Assembly: GCF_022138605.1 (NCBI RefSeq)
Contig: NZ_JACBFS010000001.1
Coordinates: 620,001 to 684,000, forward strand
Length of the DNA: 64,000 bases
Direction: 5' to 3'
DNA from: Xanthobacter sp. NM-25
Lineage (GTDB): Bacteria; Pseudomonadota; Alphaproteobacteria; Rhizobiales; Xanthobacteraceae
How positions within the stretch are numbered: the stretch's first letter is position 1; every line of letters begins with the position of its first letter. Of the stretch, positions 42,751-51,445 are shown in pieces. The position numbers and the translations under genes were made by a program. The notes beneath the pieces are model-generated. The model ran no database searches. It was not told where the DNA came from and worked only from the letters and a program-made list of their open reading frames with translations.

Positions 42751-42795
42751 ACATTTTCGCAATCGTGAGCGGCAAGATCTCCCTGGACAGAGCTG

Positions 42796-45072
42796 ATGCG
42801 CGTTTCTTCTTCAAAGCCCGCCTGGAACCAGTCTCCCGCCGACTATCTCGCCGGCCGGCCCGCCGTTCATACCCTCCCGAAGACGCCCCTCTCGCGCTAC
42901 GTGACCATGCGCGACGGCTGCCGCCTGGCGGTGGATGTGCATCTGCCCGACGGCGATGCCGCCACCCCGCGCCCGGCGCTGCTGCTGTTCACCCCCTATT
43001 ACCGGCGCTTCGCCCTCGCCGCCGGGTCCACCGCCGAGCCCAACCCGAACACCGGCAAGTTCCGGGATTTCTTCGTGCCGCGCGGCTATGCGGTGGTGAT
43101 CATCGACGTGCGCGGCACCGGCGCCAGCTTCGGCACCCGCGATGGCTTCCGCTCGCCGGCCGAGCGCCTCGACAGCGCCGAGGTGGCCGATTGGGTGATC
43201 GGCCAGCCCTGGTCCAGCGGCATCGTCGGCGCCACCGGCATTTCCTATCTGGGCGCGGCGTCGGACTTCCTCGCCTCCACCGGCCATCCGGCGGTGAAGG
43301 CCATCGCTCCCCTGTTCTCGGTCTGGGATACCTATTCTGACAATTATTACCCCGGCGGCCTGCAGTGCGCCTCGCTGACACAGACCTATGACCGCCTGAT
43401 GTTCGGTCTCGACCAGGACCGGCGCGACCTGCTCAAGGAATTCAAATATTACGCCGATCCCGATTTCCGCGGCCCGCAGCCGGTGGATGAGGATGAGGAC
43501 GGCACCCTGCTTGCCGCGGCGCTCGCCGAGCATGCGGGCAATTTCCGCCAGACCGAATTCATGGCCGACCTGCGCTACCGGGAAGAGGGCCTGCCCTACG
43601 ATCCCGCCTATTCCAGCGCCTCCTTCAGCCCCTATACCTATGCCGCCGGCGTGAAGAGTGATGTGGCGGTGCTGTCGGTTTCCGGCTGGATGGACGGGGC
43701 CGGCTATGCCAACGGCGCCATCGCCCGCTTCCTGAACCTCAAGGACAATCCCCGCCACCTGCTGCTCGGCCCCTGGGACCACGGCGCGCGCATCGACGTT
43801 TCCCCCTGGCGCGCCGACGAGACCCCGGTGTTCCCCTGGATGGCGGAGGTGCTGCGCTTCTTCGACACCTATCTCATGGGCGCCGACACCGGCCTCAAGG
43901 ACGAAGCGCCGATCCATTTCTACGCGTTGCACGAGGAAGCCTGGCACGCCGCCGACCAGTGGCCGCCCTATGGCGCCGACCTGGTGCTCGCCGGCAGCGA
44001 GAGCGGCACGCTCAGTGCGACCGCTGTCGAGGGGACCCGCAGCTATCGGGTGGACCCGAACCTCGGCACCGGCCACGAGACCCGCTACGAGCGCATCGCC
44101 GGCCACGATTCCCGCAATTATTACTGCGACTGGCAGGGCCGCACCGCCCGCATGCTGAGCTGGGACAGCGCCCCGCTCCTCGCCCCCCTCGACCTCGCCG
44201 GCCATGCCCGGCTCGATCTCCGCTTCCGCCTGGATGCGCCCGACGCCGCTCTGTTCGTCTACCTCACCGAGGTGGAAGCGGACGGCACCGAGCGCTATGT
44301 GACGGAAGGCCTCCTGCGTGCCCTGCACCGGGCCGAGGCCACGCCCCCCGCCGGCCAGGCCACCGCCTGGCCCTGGCGCACCTTCCGCCGTGCCGACGCG
44401 CAGCCGGTGGTGCCGGGAGAACAGATGAGCGTGCGCATTCCCCTGCTGCCCACCGGCTGGCAGCTGAAGGCCGGCAGCCGGCTGCGCCTCTCCATTGCCG
44501 GCGCCGATGCCGACCATTTCGGCAAGGTGCCCCATGGCCGGCCGCCGGTGATCACAGTGGATCTTGCCGGCACCCGCCTGCACCTGCCCGCCCGCGACAT
44601 CGCCGGCCGCCTGCCCACCGGGACCGACGACCGCGCCGGCGCTCAGCTTTCCGAAGCCCTCGGCGCCATCCAGGCGGCGAGCGGGGCGACGGTGGCCACC
44701 GCCCTCGCCTACCGGGGCGACCGCGCGGTGCGCATCGCCACCAGCCACGCCGCCTTCCCGGTGGGCGCGGCCAAGCGCTTCGCCGATGCCCCCGCCATGG
44801 CGCAGATGAAGGCGGAAGGCGCCTCCCAATTGTTCGATGGTGCGGCCGCCCTGGAGCGCATGTTCGGCGACTGGAGCGCCATTGCCGCGCTCGGCTGCGA
44901 TGCGGTGCTCAACCTGCCGGTGCGCGCCGGCGATGGCCGGCTGGTGGGCCAGATCAACCTGCTCGGCCCCACCGGCGCCTTCTCCGGGGCGGACCTTGCG
45001 GTCCTGACCGGCCTGGCGAAGGCTGCGGCCGCCGCCTTCACCCCTCTCGACACCGGCGCGGAGGCCGCATGA
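42796..45072 (+). CDS. CocE/NonD-family hydrolase fused to a C-terminal GAF-like domain
   Basis: 758 residues. Residues about 30-345 are the alpha/beta hydrolase of the X-Pro dipeptidyl-peptidase/CocE family: VIIDVRGTGASFG, nucleophile elbow GISYLG (Ser150), SGWMDG (Asp300) and GPWDHG (His329). A family-typical C-terminal jelly roll follows (about 400-600, FRLDAPDAALFVYLTEVE, LKAGSRLRLSIAGADADHF). Residues about 625-755 are an extra GAF-like domain (AIQAASGATVATALAY, LNLPVRAGDGRLVGQINLLG). Likely hydrolyses an ester or amide in the cytoplasm with ligand control by the GAF part. First gene of the operon; its stop overlaps the next start (ATGA). Confidence 0.82.
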   Translation: MRVSSSKPAWNQSPADYLAGRPAVHTLPKTPLSRYVTMRDGCRLAVDVHLPDGDAATPRPALLLFTPYYRRFALAAGSTAEPNPNTGKFRDFFVPRGYAVVIIDVRGTGASFGTRDGFRSPAERLDSAEVADWVIGQPWSSGIVGATGISYLGAASDFLASTGHPAVKAIAPLFSVWDTYSDNYYPGGLQCASLTQTYDRLMFGLDQDRRDLLKEFKYYADPDFRGPQPVDEDEDGTLLAAALAEHAGNFRQTEFMADLRYREEGLPYDPAYSSASFSPYTYAAGVKSDVAVLSVSGWMDGAGYANGAIARFLNLKDNPRHLLLGPWDHGARIDVSPWRADETPVFPWMAEVLRFFDTYLMGADTGLKDEAPIHFYALHEEAWHAADQWPPYGADLVLAGSESGTLSATAVEGTRSYRVDPNLGTGHETRYERIAGHDSRNYYCDWQGRTARMLSWDSAPLLAPLDLAGHARLDLRFRLDAPDAALFVYLTEVEADGTERYVTEGLLRALHRAEATPPAGQATAWPWRTFRRADAQPVVPGEQMSVRIPLLPTGWQLKAGSRLRLSIAGADADHFGKVPHGRPPVITVDLAGTRLHLPARDIAGRLPTGTDDRAGAQLSEALGAIQAASGATVATALAYRGDRAVRIATSHAAFPVGAAKRFADAPAMAQMKAEGASQLFDGAAALERMFGDWSAIAALGCDAVLNLPVRAGDGRLVGQINLLGPTGAFSGADLAVLTGLAKAAAAAFTPLDTGAEAA

Positions 45073-45869
45073 GCCCGGGACGGCTGCTCTACCGCGGCGG
45101 CATCATCGCCGCTTATGTGCTGATGCTGGCGCCGGTGGCCGCCCTCGTGGCCATCTCGTTCTTCCGCGACGAGATCGTCTCCTTTCCGCCGTCGGGCTTC
45201 ACGCTCCATTGGTATGCCAATGGCTTCGCCCGCTCGGAATTCATGTCCGGCTTCATCGTCTCGGCCAAGGTTGCGGTGCTGGCCTGCCTTATCGGCGTGC
45301 CGGCGGGCACCGCCGCCGCCCTCGGCATCGCCCGCTCGAACCTGCCGTTCAAGGGCGCCTTCACCACCTTCATGCTGTCGCCGCTGATCGTGCCCGGCAT
45401 CGTCGCCGGCACCGCGCTTTATCTCACGTTCCTGATGGCGCAGAACCGGCTCGACATGGACATCACCGGCACCCTCGGCGGCCTCGTCGCTGCCCATGTG
45501 CTGCTGGCCATTCCGTGGACCGTGCGGGTGGTCACCGCCAGCCTCCAGGGCCTCGATGGCGCAGTGGAGGAAGCCGCCGCCAATCTCGGCGCCCGCCCCT
45601 GGCAGGTGTTCTGGCGGGTCACCCTGCCCATGCTGCGCCCGGGCATCGTGGCGGCGGTGATGTTCTCCTTCATCCAGAGCTTCGAGAATCTGGAGCTGAC
45701 CTTGCTGCTGGTGGGCCCCGGCATGTCCACGCTGCCCATTGAAATGATCAATTACCTCGAATTCCGCATGGACCCGACCCTGGCGGCCGTCGCCACCGTG
45801 CAGGTGGTGCTCATCGCCGCGCTGATGCTGATAACCGACCGCTTCGTGAAGCTGTCCCGGGTGGTGTGA
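45069..45869 (+). CDS. ABC transporter permease, spermidine/putrescine (PotC) type
   Basis: 266 residues, start overlapping the hydrolase stop by four bases. About six membrane segments; the EAA loop EEAAANLGARPWQVFWRVTLP (read from two adjoining parts) near residue 170-190 is the ATPase-docking motif of the PotBC/CysTW permease family. Forms a heterodimer with the permease gene at 48.0-48.9 kb. In this operon the two permease genes are separated by the ATPase and binding-protein genes, an unusual order. Confidence 0.88.
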   Translation: MSPGRLLYRGGIIAAYVLMLAPVAALVAISFFRDEIVSFPPSGFTLHWYANGFARSEFMSGFIVSAKVAVLACLIGVPAGTAAALGIARSNLPFKGAFTTFMLSPLIVPGIVAGTALYLTFLMAQNRLDMDITGTLGGLVAAHVLLAIPWTVRVVTASLQGLDGAVEEAAANLGARPWQVFWRVTLPMLRPGIVAAVMFSFIQSFENLELTLLLVGPGMSTLPIEMINYLEFRMDPTLAAVATVQVVLIAALMLITDRFVKLSRVV

Positions 45870-45889
45870 GAGCAGGAAAGAGCGAACAG

Positions 45890-46948
45890 ATGGCCGCACT
45901 CGACATCCAGGGGCTGGAAAAGACCTACGCCAACGGCTTCACCGCCGTGGCCGGCCTCGACCTCAAGATCGGCAAGGGCGAACTGGTGTCCCTGCTCGGC
46001 CCCTCGGGCTGCGGCAAGACCACCACCCTGCGCATGGTGGCCGGCTTCATCGACCCCACCGCCGGGCGCATCACCATCGAGGGCCGCGAGGTGACGCACC
46101 TGCCCGCCCACGCCCGCGACACCGGCATGGTGTTCCAGTCCTACGCCCTGTTTCCCCATATGAGCGTGGCGCAGAACGTCGCCTTCGGCCTGGAGATGCG
46201 CAAGGTGGGCCGGGCCGAGCGGGAGGCGCGCACGGTGGAGGCGCTGAAGCGGGTGCAGCTCGACCATCTGGCAGAGCGCTATCCCCGCCAGCTCTCCGGC
46301 GGCCAGCAGCAGCGGGTGGCCCTGGCCCGCGCTCTGGTGGTGAATCCCGCCGTGTTCCTGCTCGACGAGCCCTTGTCCAACCTCGATGCCAAGCTGCGCG
46401 GCGAGGTGCGCTCGGAAATCCGCGCCCTGCAGCAGGCCCTCGGCCTCACCACCCTGATGGTGACCCACGACCAGGAAGAGGCCCTCACCATGTCCGACCG
46501 GCTGGTGGTGATGGAGGGCGGCCGGGTGCGCCAGGCCGGCACCGCCGAGGACCTCTACGAGCGCCCGGCCGATGCCTTCGTGGCGAATTTCGTGGGCCGC
46601 TCCAACCTCATCCGCGGCCGCCTGGCCGAGGGCGCCTTTGAGGCGGCCTCCGGCACCCGGCTCGCCTGCGTCCCGGGCGGCGCCGGCACCGGCCCGCTGG
46701 TGTTCGCCCTGCGGCCCGAACGCATCGGCCTGTCCGTGGGCGACGACGCCACCGGCGAGCCCGCGGTGCTGAAGGAGATCCTCTATCTGGGCGCCCAGAC
46801 CGAATATGTGGTCGCCCTGGGCGCCGAGCGCCTCACCGTCATCCGCCCCACCCCCGCCGCCGGCGATCCGCTGCACGCGGCCCGCCCGGGCGACGGGGTG
46901 CGCGCCCGCTGGACCCCCGAGCACGTGCGGCTGCTGCCGGACACCTGA
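45890..46948 (+). CDS. ABC transporter ATPase, spermidine/putrescine (PotA) type
   Basis: 352 residues from the ATG at 45890, which has AGGAAAG upstream; a GTG at 45866 overlapping the previous stop is the alternative. Walker A LLGPSGCGKTTTLRMVAG, Q-loop GMVFQSYALFPHMSV, signature QLSGGQQQRVALARAL, Walker B VFLLDEPLSNLDAKLR and H-loop MVTHDQEEAL are complete. The C-terminal about 110 residues are a TOBE/MOP-like regulatory domain (VFALRPERIGLSV). Energises the importer. Confidence 0.92.
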   Translation: MAALDIQGLEKTYANGFTAVAGLDLKIGKGELVSLLGPSGCGKTTTLRMVAGFIDPTAGRITIEGREVTHLPAHARDTGMVFQSYALFPHMSVAQNVAFGLEMRKVGRAEREARTVEALKRVQLDHLAERYPRQLSGGQQQRVALARALVVNPAVFLLDEPLSNLDAKLRGEVRSEIRALQQALGLTTLMVTHDQEEALTMSDRLVVMEGGRVRQAGTAEDLYERPADAFVANFVGRSNLIRGRLAEGAFEAASGTRLACVPGGAGTGPLVFALRPERIGLSVGDDATGEPAVLKEILYLGAQTEYVVALGAERLTVIRPTPAAGDPLHAARPGDGVRARWTPEHVRLLPDT

Positions 46949-46980
46949 CCCATTTCCAATAACAAGCCTGCCAGAGGACG

Positions 46981-48039
46981 ATGAACATGACGGACACCTT
47001 TAGACTGACCCGCCGCGCCCTCCTTGCCGCCGGCGCCGGCGCCGCCCTCACCCCGGCCTTCTCCGCCTCGCGCCTGATGGCCGCCGAGGCCAATGAGGTG
47101 GTGGTGGGCACCTGGGGCGGCGACTTCGGCAACACGCTGAAGATGGCGGTGGACGACGCCATCATGAAGCCCATGGGCTACACGGTGCTGCAGGAGATTT
47201 CCGGCCCGGTGCCCCGCCGCACCAAGATCCTGGCCGAGCGCATGAACCGCCGCGGCAGCCTGGACGTGGCCTGCCTCGCCGATTTCGACACCTATGCCGC
47301 CAGCGCCGTGGGCGCGCTGGCCGACGTGACCCGCGAGCGGGTGCCCAACAGCGCCCATGTGCTGCCCTTCCTCCGGAAGAGCTATGCGATTCCGCAGATC
47401 TATTCGGCGCACACCATCGTCTACAACAAGGAGATGATCCCGACCCCGCCGGCTTCCATCCAGGAACTGTGGAACCCCAAGTACAAGGGCAAGATCGGCC
47501 TGTCGGACTTCCTCTACACCACCAACATGGCCTATGCGGCCATGGCCAATGGCGGCTCCATGTCGGACTTCGGCCCCGCCAAGAAGGGGCTGGAGGCCTG
47601 GAAAGCGCTCGACGCCAAGGTGCTGGCCTCCACCGAGGCGGTGGGCGCGGCGCTCAAATCCGGTGAGATCTGGATGACCATCATCGCCGCCGCCCGCGGC
47701 TACATGTGGAGCCAGCAGGGCATTCCGGTGGGCTGGTCCATCGCCGAGGAAGGCGCCTTCCCCACCACCTATGAAGCCTGCGTGCCGAAGAACGCCCGCA
47801 ATCTCGACGGCGGCTTCGTCTACCTCAACGCCATGCTGGATCCCTCCGCGCAGACCGCCTTCTCCAAGAAGATGGGCTATCTGCCCACGGTGACCAACGC
47901 CAAGCTCGATCCCGATCTGGAAAAGCTCATCGGCTTCACCGAGGCCCAGCAGCAGCGGCTGTGGACGCCGGATCTCAGCTACATCATGAAGAACCAGGCC
48001 CAGCTGCTCGACACCTGGAACCGCGATTTCAAGGGCTGA
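46981..48039 (+). CDS. ABC transporter periplasmic binding protein, PotD type, Tat signal
   Basis: 352 residues. The leader has a twin-arginine motif (RLTRRALLAAGAGAAL) and Ala-rich h-region, cleavage near MAAEA (about residue 37), so export by Tat is likely. The mature part (VVVGTWGGDFGNTLKMAV, FDTYAASAVGALADV, SAHTIVYNKEM) is the extracellular solute-binding fold for polyamines and related small cationic or amide compounds. Starts at 46981 or 46987; AGAGGACG precedes. The ligand is not determinable from sequence. Confidence 0.88.
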   Translation: MNMTDTFRLTRRALLAAGAGAALTPAFSASRLMAAEANEVVVGTWGGDFGNTLKMAVDDAIMKPMGYTVLQEISGPVPRRTKILAERMNRRGSLDVACLADFDTYAASAVGALADVTRERVPNSAHVLPFLRKSYAIPQIYSAHTIVYNKEMIPTPPASIQELWNPKYKGKIGLSDFLYTTNMAYAAMANGGSMSDFGPAKKGLEAWKALDAKVLASTEAVGAALKSGEIWMTIIAAARGYMWSQQGIPVGWSIAEEGAFPTTYEACVPKNARNLDGGFVYLNAMLDPSAQTAFSKKMGYLPTVTNAKLDPDLEKLIGFTEAQQQRLWTPDLSYIMKNQAQLLDTWNRDFKG

Positions 48040-48042
48040 CCC

Positions 48043-48873
48043 ATGGCAGCGCTCGTCCTTCCCGCCGGCCTTCTGGTTCTTCTCCTTCTGGGCGCGCCCA
48101 TGGCGCTGATGGCGCGGTATTCCTTCAATACCTATGACCCGCTCTATCTGATGCAGGAGGCCTTCACCTGGGCCAACTACACCAAGGCGGTGACGGACGA
48201 GTTCTATCGCGACATCCTCTTCACCACCTTGTGGGTGTCGCTTCTGTCCACCTTCATCACCACCCTGCTCGCCTTCGGGCCGGCCTATTGGCTGGCCCGG
48301 ATGGAGAGTTCGTGGAAGAGCAAGCTCACCATCCTCACCCTGTTTCCCCTGCTGGTGGGCGGGGTGGTGCGCTCGGCCGGCTATATCGCTTTGCTCGGCA
48401 ATGAGGGCGCCATCAATGCGGCGCTGCGCGGGCTTGGGCTCATCTCCCACCCCATCGCCATGCTCTACACGCCGTTCGCGGTGGTGGTGGGCATCGTCGG
48501 CGTGGTGCTGCCCTATATGGTGCTGACCCTCGCCGCGGTGATCGAGGGCATCCCCCGCCAGGCGGAGGAAGCCGCCGCCAATCTCGGCGCCCGGCCCAGT
48601 ACCGTCTTCTTCCGCGTGCTGCTGCCACTCTCCCTGCCGGGCGTGCTGGCCGGGGCGACGCTGGTGTTCATCTTGTGCATGAACGCCTATGCCACTCCGG
48701 TGCTGCTGGGTGGCCCCAAGTTCCACATGATGGCGCCAGCGGTCTACGACCAGTTCACCCGCGTCAGCAACTGGCCGTTCGGCGCGGCGCTGGCCTTCAT
48801 CCTGCTGGTGGTGACCATCCTCATGACCAGCATCGGCAGCCTCCTGATCGGCCGCCGCGCCCGCCCGGCGTGA
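48043..48873 (+). CDS. ABC transporter permease, spermidine/putrescine (PotB) type
   Basis: 276 residues, last gene of the operon, three bases after the binding-protein stop. Six membrane segments; EAA loop RQAEEAAANLGARPSTVF near residue 170-188. The first residues ALVLPAGLLVLLLLGAP act as signal anchor. Partners the PotC-type permease. The operon ends at the hairpin at 48881-48912. Confidence 0.88.
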   Translation: MAALVLPAGLLVLLLLGAPMALMARYSFNTYDPLYLMQEAFTWANYTKAVTDEFYRDILFTTLWVSLLSTFITTLLAFGPAYWLARMESSWKSKLTILTLFPLLVGGVVRSAGYIALLGNEGAINAALRGLGLISHPIAMLYTPFAVVVGIVGVVLPYMVLTLAAVIEGIPRQAEEAAANLGARPSTVFFRVLLPLSLPGVLAGATLVFILCMNAYATPVLLGGPKFHMMAPAVYDQFTRVSNWPFGAALAFILLVVTILMTSIGSLLIGRRARPA

Positions 48874-48880
48874 GGGCGGG

Positions 48881-48912
48881 CGCCGCATCCGCCTCAGGAT
48901 GGATGCGGCGCT
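48881..48912. terminator. Bidirectional terminator-like hairpin after the ABC operon
   Basis: Perfect 11-bp stem GCGCCGCATCC / GGATGCGGCGC with a 10-base loop between convergent genes (permease stop at 48873, Cys-rich gene stop at 48928). No U tract. Confidence 0.7.
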
Positions 48913-48927
48913 CAGCCATGACACCCC

Positions 48928-49149
48928 TCAGCCTTTGAGCTTCTGCAGGGCCTTGGCGCAGCCCACCGAGATGTCGTTGGGGTGTCCCTTGAGGCATTTC
49001 AGCATCCGTCCCTCGCCCAGCGGGACACCCGCGCACAGCCGCTCGATGTCGGCTTTGCAATACTTGACCAATTCGTTCTGCTGCGCCTGGGCACCGCCCG
49101 CAACCAGCACGCCCGCCAGAATGGCACCCGCCGCCAGGATCGAACGCAT
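48928..49149 (-). CDS. Small exported Cys-rich repeat protein
   Basis: 73 residues from the ATG at 49149 with GGAGGGA upstream. Signal peptide MRSILAAGAILAGVLVAGGAQA (quoted in part; cleavage near 22). The mature 50 residues carry four Cys (YCKADIERLC, MLKCLKGHPNDISVGC) in the Golgi apparatus/GLG1-like 'cysteine rich repeat' pattern, presumably two disulfides. Periplasmic, function unknown. Divergent from the patatin gene across 187 bp. Confidence 0.82.
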   Translation of the reverse strand: MRSILAAGAILAGVLVAGGAQAQQNELVKYCKADIERLCAGVPLGEGRMLKCLKGHPNDISVGCAKALQKLKG

Positions 49150-49336
49150 TCTCGTTCCCTCCGCTGTCATCGTGAGACTGCGAGCTTGCCATGATCGCCG
49201 CCGGCCCGAGCACCGGCACAATTTGACCGCAATACCCGGTGTCCTCCACCACAGCGGCGCGGCTTGACACCAACGGGGAGACTGTCAGTCTCGTCCCTCA
49301 CGGGAGGCTGGGCCGCCCCAAGCTCCGGGAGCGAGC

Positions 49337-50416
49337 ATGATCAAGCGCCGCGACCTGCTCAAAGCATCCGCCGTCCTGCCCGTCGCCGCCGGCTGCGGCG
49401 CGGCCTCCGCCCAGAGCGTGGGCGACGCCGGCCTGCAGGAGATGACGGCGCGGATCAGCGCGGCCCTGTTCGCGTCCGACGGGCTCGCCATTCCCGTCCC
49501 CGACACCCCCACCCCATCCGCCTTCGCCAAGGGGCTCGACCGCACCCTCGTGCTGGGCGGTGGTGGCGAATATTATGTCGCCTGGTATTGCGGCTTCTTC
49601 CACGGTTTGCTCGAGCTCGGCTTAGATCCGGGCGCAATGGCCGAAATGGTGGTCGGCACCTCGGCCGGCGCCTATGCGGGTTCCGCGCTCACCTCCGGCC
49701 ACTTCCAGCGCCTGCGGGTCGAGTTCGACTTCTTCGGCGATTTCCCGAGCCTGTTCGCCCGCCTCGCCCCGGTCGCCACGCCGAATGCCAGCCAGAAGCG
49801 CGCGCAGGAGATCAATTTCAGCGTCAAGAACGGGGAGCCCGAGACCATCCGCGCCATCGGCCACGCTGCGCTTGCCGCCGACAACAAGGTGAATGGCGAC
49901 GCCGTGGAGCGCCTCGCCTGGCTGCTCACCGGCGACAGCCGCAGCGGCTGGCCAGCGGCGCGGATGTTCACCACCGCCAACGACTGCTACACCGGCGAGC
50001 GTCTGGTGGTGCACCAGGACGTGGCGCGGAAGAACAACATTCCCCTCGCCCACGCCACCGGCGCCAGTTCGTCCCTGCCCGGCATCATCGGCCCCACCCT
50101 GCTCGGCCAGCGCTATTGCATGGATGGCGGCATCGCCAAGAGCTGGGCCCATACCGACCTCGTCGCCGGATCGAAGCGCGCCCTGGTCATCACCCTGACC
50201 AATGGCTATGAGGGCAGCCTTCTCAGCGGCATCCCCCACAACATCCACGATGAGATCAAGGCCCTGGAGGCCACCGGCACCAAGACCATGCTGATCATCG
50301 CTGGCACCCCGCCCGGCATCAGCCTGCTCGACCCGAAGCAGATCGCCCCCGCCATCAAGGCCGGCTACGATCGCGCCACGGTCGAGGCGCCGAAGATCCG
50401 CGCCTTCTGGGCCTAG
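49337..50416 (+). CDS. Patatin-like phospholipase with Tat-type signal
   Basis: 359 residues. Leader KRRDLLKASAVLPVAAG contains a twin-arginine motif and a Cys soon after, so Tat export, possibly as a lipoprotein. The patatin fold has the nucleophile elbow VVGTSAGAYAGS (Ser109) and the catalytic Asp in CMDGGIAKSW. The oxyanion loop LGGGGEYYVAW departs from the usual GGGxRG: Glu-Tyr replaces the Arg/Lys-Gly. Expected to hydrolyse acyl esters of lipids in the periplasm. Monocistronic. The 232 bp that follow contain only a small ACGGT-N8-ACCGT dyad at 50519-50536. Confidence 0.8.
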   Translation: MIKRRDLLKASAVLPVAAGCGAASAQSVGDAGLQEMTARISAALFASDGLAIPVPDTPTPSAFAKGLDRTLVLGGGGEYYVAWYCGFFHGLLELGLDPGAMAEMVVGTSAGAYAGSALTSGHFQRLRVEFDFFGDFPSLFARLAPVATPNASQKRAQEINFSVKNGEPETIRAIGHAALAADNKVNGDAVERLAWLLTGDSRSGWPAARMFTTANDCYTGERLVVHQDVARKNNIPLAHATGASSSLPGIIGPTLLGQRYCMDGGIAKSWAHTDLVAGSKRALVITLTNGYEGSLLSGIPHNIHDEIKALEATGTKTMLIIAGTPPGISLLDPKQIAPAIKAGYDRATVEAPKIRAFWA

Positions 50417-50648
50417 CCTCCCGCATCGTCTTCAGGATCCGCCGCGCGGCCTGCACGCCGGCCCCCGCGCATGAGCCGTTCCGGCATGGGGCTGTCGTGG
50501 AACAGGCCCCACCGCCCGACACGGTAATATATAACCGTTAACCCGATGGAAACCTCCCTCCGCCAGACCTTCAGGAAGGCGGCGAGGTGACCGAGGCCGT
50601 GCCAGGCACGGTCACATGGATGGACACCAAGCAGAAGGAGACGCCGCA

Positions 50649-51134
50649 ATGCGGATATTTGTGCCCCTGATCTCAGCGATTGCCATCGCTTCTCTCATGC
50701 CGGTCGCGGCGTTGGCCCAGCAGCCGCCACAGCAGAACCAGAGGCCGTCGCAGCAGGGTCCAGCGAAGAAGCAGCAACAGGGCGCCCCTAAAAGCACGTC
50801 TAAGAACACGCACGGCGGTGGGCAGCGCAAGGCGCCGGCCGGCAAGCCCGACCAGGCTCATACGGGACAGCCGGCACAGAAGCAGCCCGCAGCCCGGCCG
50901 CCCCAGAACGCGCCGGGCCATCACTCTCAGGGGCCCGGTCATGGCACCAACGACTGGCGGCGGCAGGGCGGCAGGTTGCCCGATGGTCGTGGCCGCGTGG
51001 TGAGCGACTATTCCCGCTACCACCTGGCGCCGCCCCCTGCAGGCTATCGTTGGGTGCAGGACGGCAACGATTTTCTGCTCGCCGCAGCGGCCACCGGCAT
51101 CATCACCAGCATCATCATCGGCAGCCAGAACTGA
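50649..51134 (+). CDS. RcnB-family periplasmic protein
   Basis: 161 residues from the ATG at 50649 (AAGGAG nine bases upstream). Signal peptide (cleavage near ALAQ, residue about 24), then a long Gln/Pro/Lys/His-rich disordered stretch (25-110), then the RcnB domain: VSDYSRYHLAPPPAGYRWVQ and DGNDFLLAAAATGIITSIII. RcnB of E. coli is tied to nickel/cobalt homeostasis, but most family members have no assigned role. The His-rich linker could bind metal; that is inference. Confidence 0.82.
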   Translation: MRIFVPLISAIAIASLMPVAALAQQPPQQNQRPSQQGPAKKQQQGAPKSTSKNTHGGGQRKAPAGKPDQAHTGQPAQKQPAARPPQNAPGHHSQGPGHGTNDWRRQGGRLPDGRGRVVSDYSRYHLAPPPAGYRWVQDGNDFLLAAAATGIITSIIIGSQN

Positions 51135-51143
51135 AGTTGCGGC

Positions 51144-51175
51144 GGACCGGCGCGGGCCACAGGCGGCGCCGGTCC
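51144..51175 (+). terminator. Terminator-like hairpin after the RcnB-family gene
   Basis: Perfect 10-bp arms GGACCGGCGC (51144-51153) and GCGCCGGTCC (51166-51175) with a 12-base loop, starting nine bases after the stop. No U tract. Confidence 0.6.
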
Positions 51176-51278
51176 CCTCAAGGCCAGGCAGGGAGCCACA
51201 GATCAGGCGCTAGCGGCGCAATGCGCCACGCCTTTCTGTACACCCTGATGTTCGGGGAAATTATCAACCACGGTATCG

Positions 51279-51354
51279 TGGTGGAGCCGAGGGGAATCGA
51301 ACCCCTGACCTCTGCAGTGCGATTGCAGCGCTCTCCCATCTGAGCTACGGCCCC
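51279..51354 (-). tRNA. tRNA-Ala (anticodon CGC)
   Basis: 76 bases including encoded CCA. Acceptor stem GGGGCCG / CGGCTCC with the G3-U70 alanine identity pair, D arm GCTC-N8-GAGC, anticodon stem CTGCA/TGCAG around loop ATCGCAC (anticodon CGC, codon GCG) and T arm AGGGG-TTCGATT-CCCCT. Its promoter is recognisable upstream. Confidence 0.97.
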
Positions 51355-51370
51355 GATCCATGGGAGGCGC

Positions 51371-51400
51371 CATTTAGGGTTTGCCTCCCCTCACTGTCAA
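51371..51400 (-). promoter_or_regulatory. Sigma-70 promoter of tRNA-Ala(CGC)
   Basis: TTGACA (51400-51395), 17-base spacer, CTAAAT (51377-51372) on the minus strand, placing the transcript start about 10 bases before the tRNA. A GGGAGGC/GCCTCCC dyad (51362-51389) overlaps the -10. Confidence 0.65.
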
Positions 51401-51401
51401 G

Positions 51402-51434
51402 CGCGCGGCGATGGGTTTTCCACATCGTCGCGCG
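51402..51434 (-). terminator. Terminator-like hairpin after the RND permease gene
   Basis: CGCGCGGCGATG (51402-51413) pairs with CATCGTCGCGCG (51423-51434) with one mismatch, 11 bases after the permease stop. No U tract. Confidence 0.55.
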
Positions 51435-51445
51435 CGGTCCGCCGG

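Noticed and set aside
48881..51434. Calling the GC-rich hairpins here proven intrinsic terminators
   Set aside because: They lack U tracts; reported only as terminator-like on the strength of stem quality and position.
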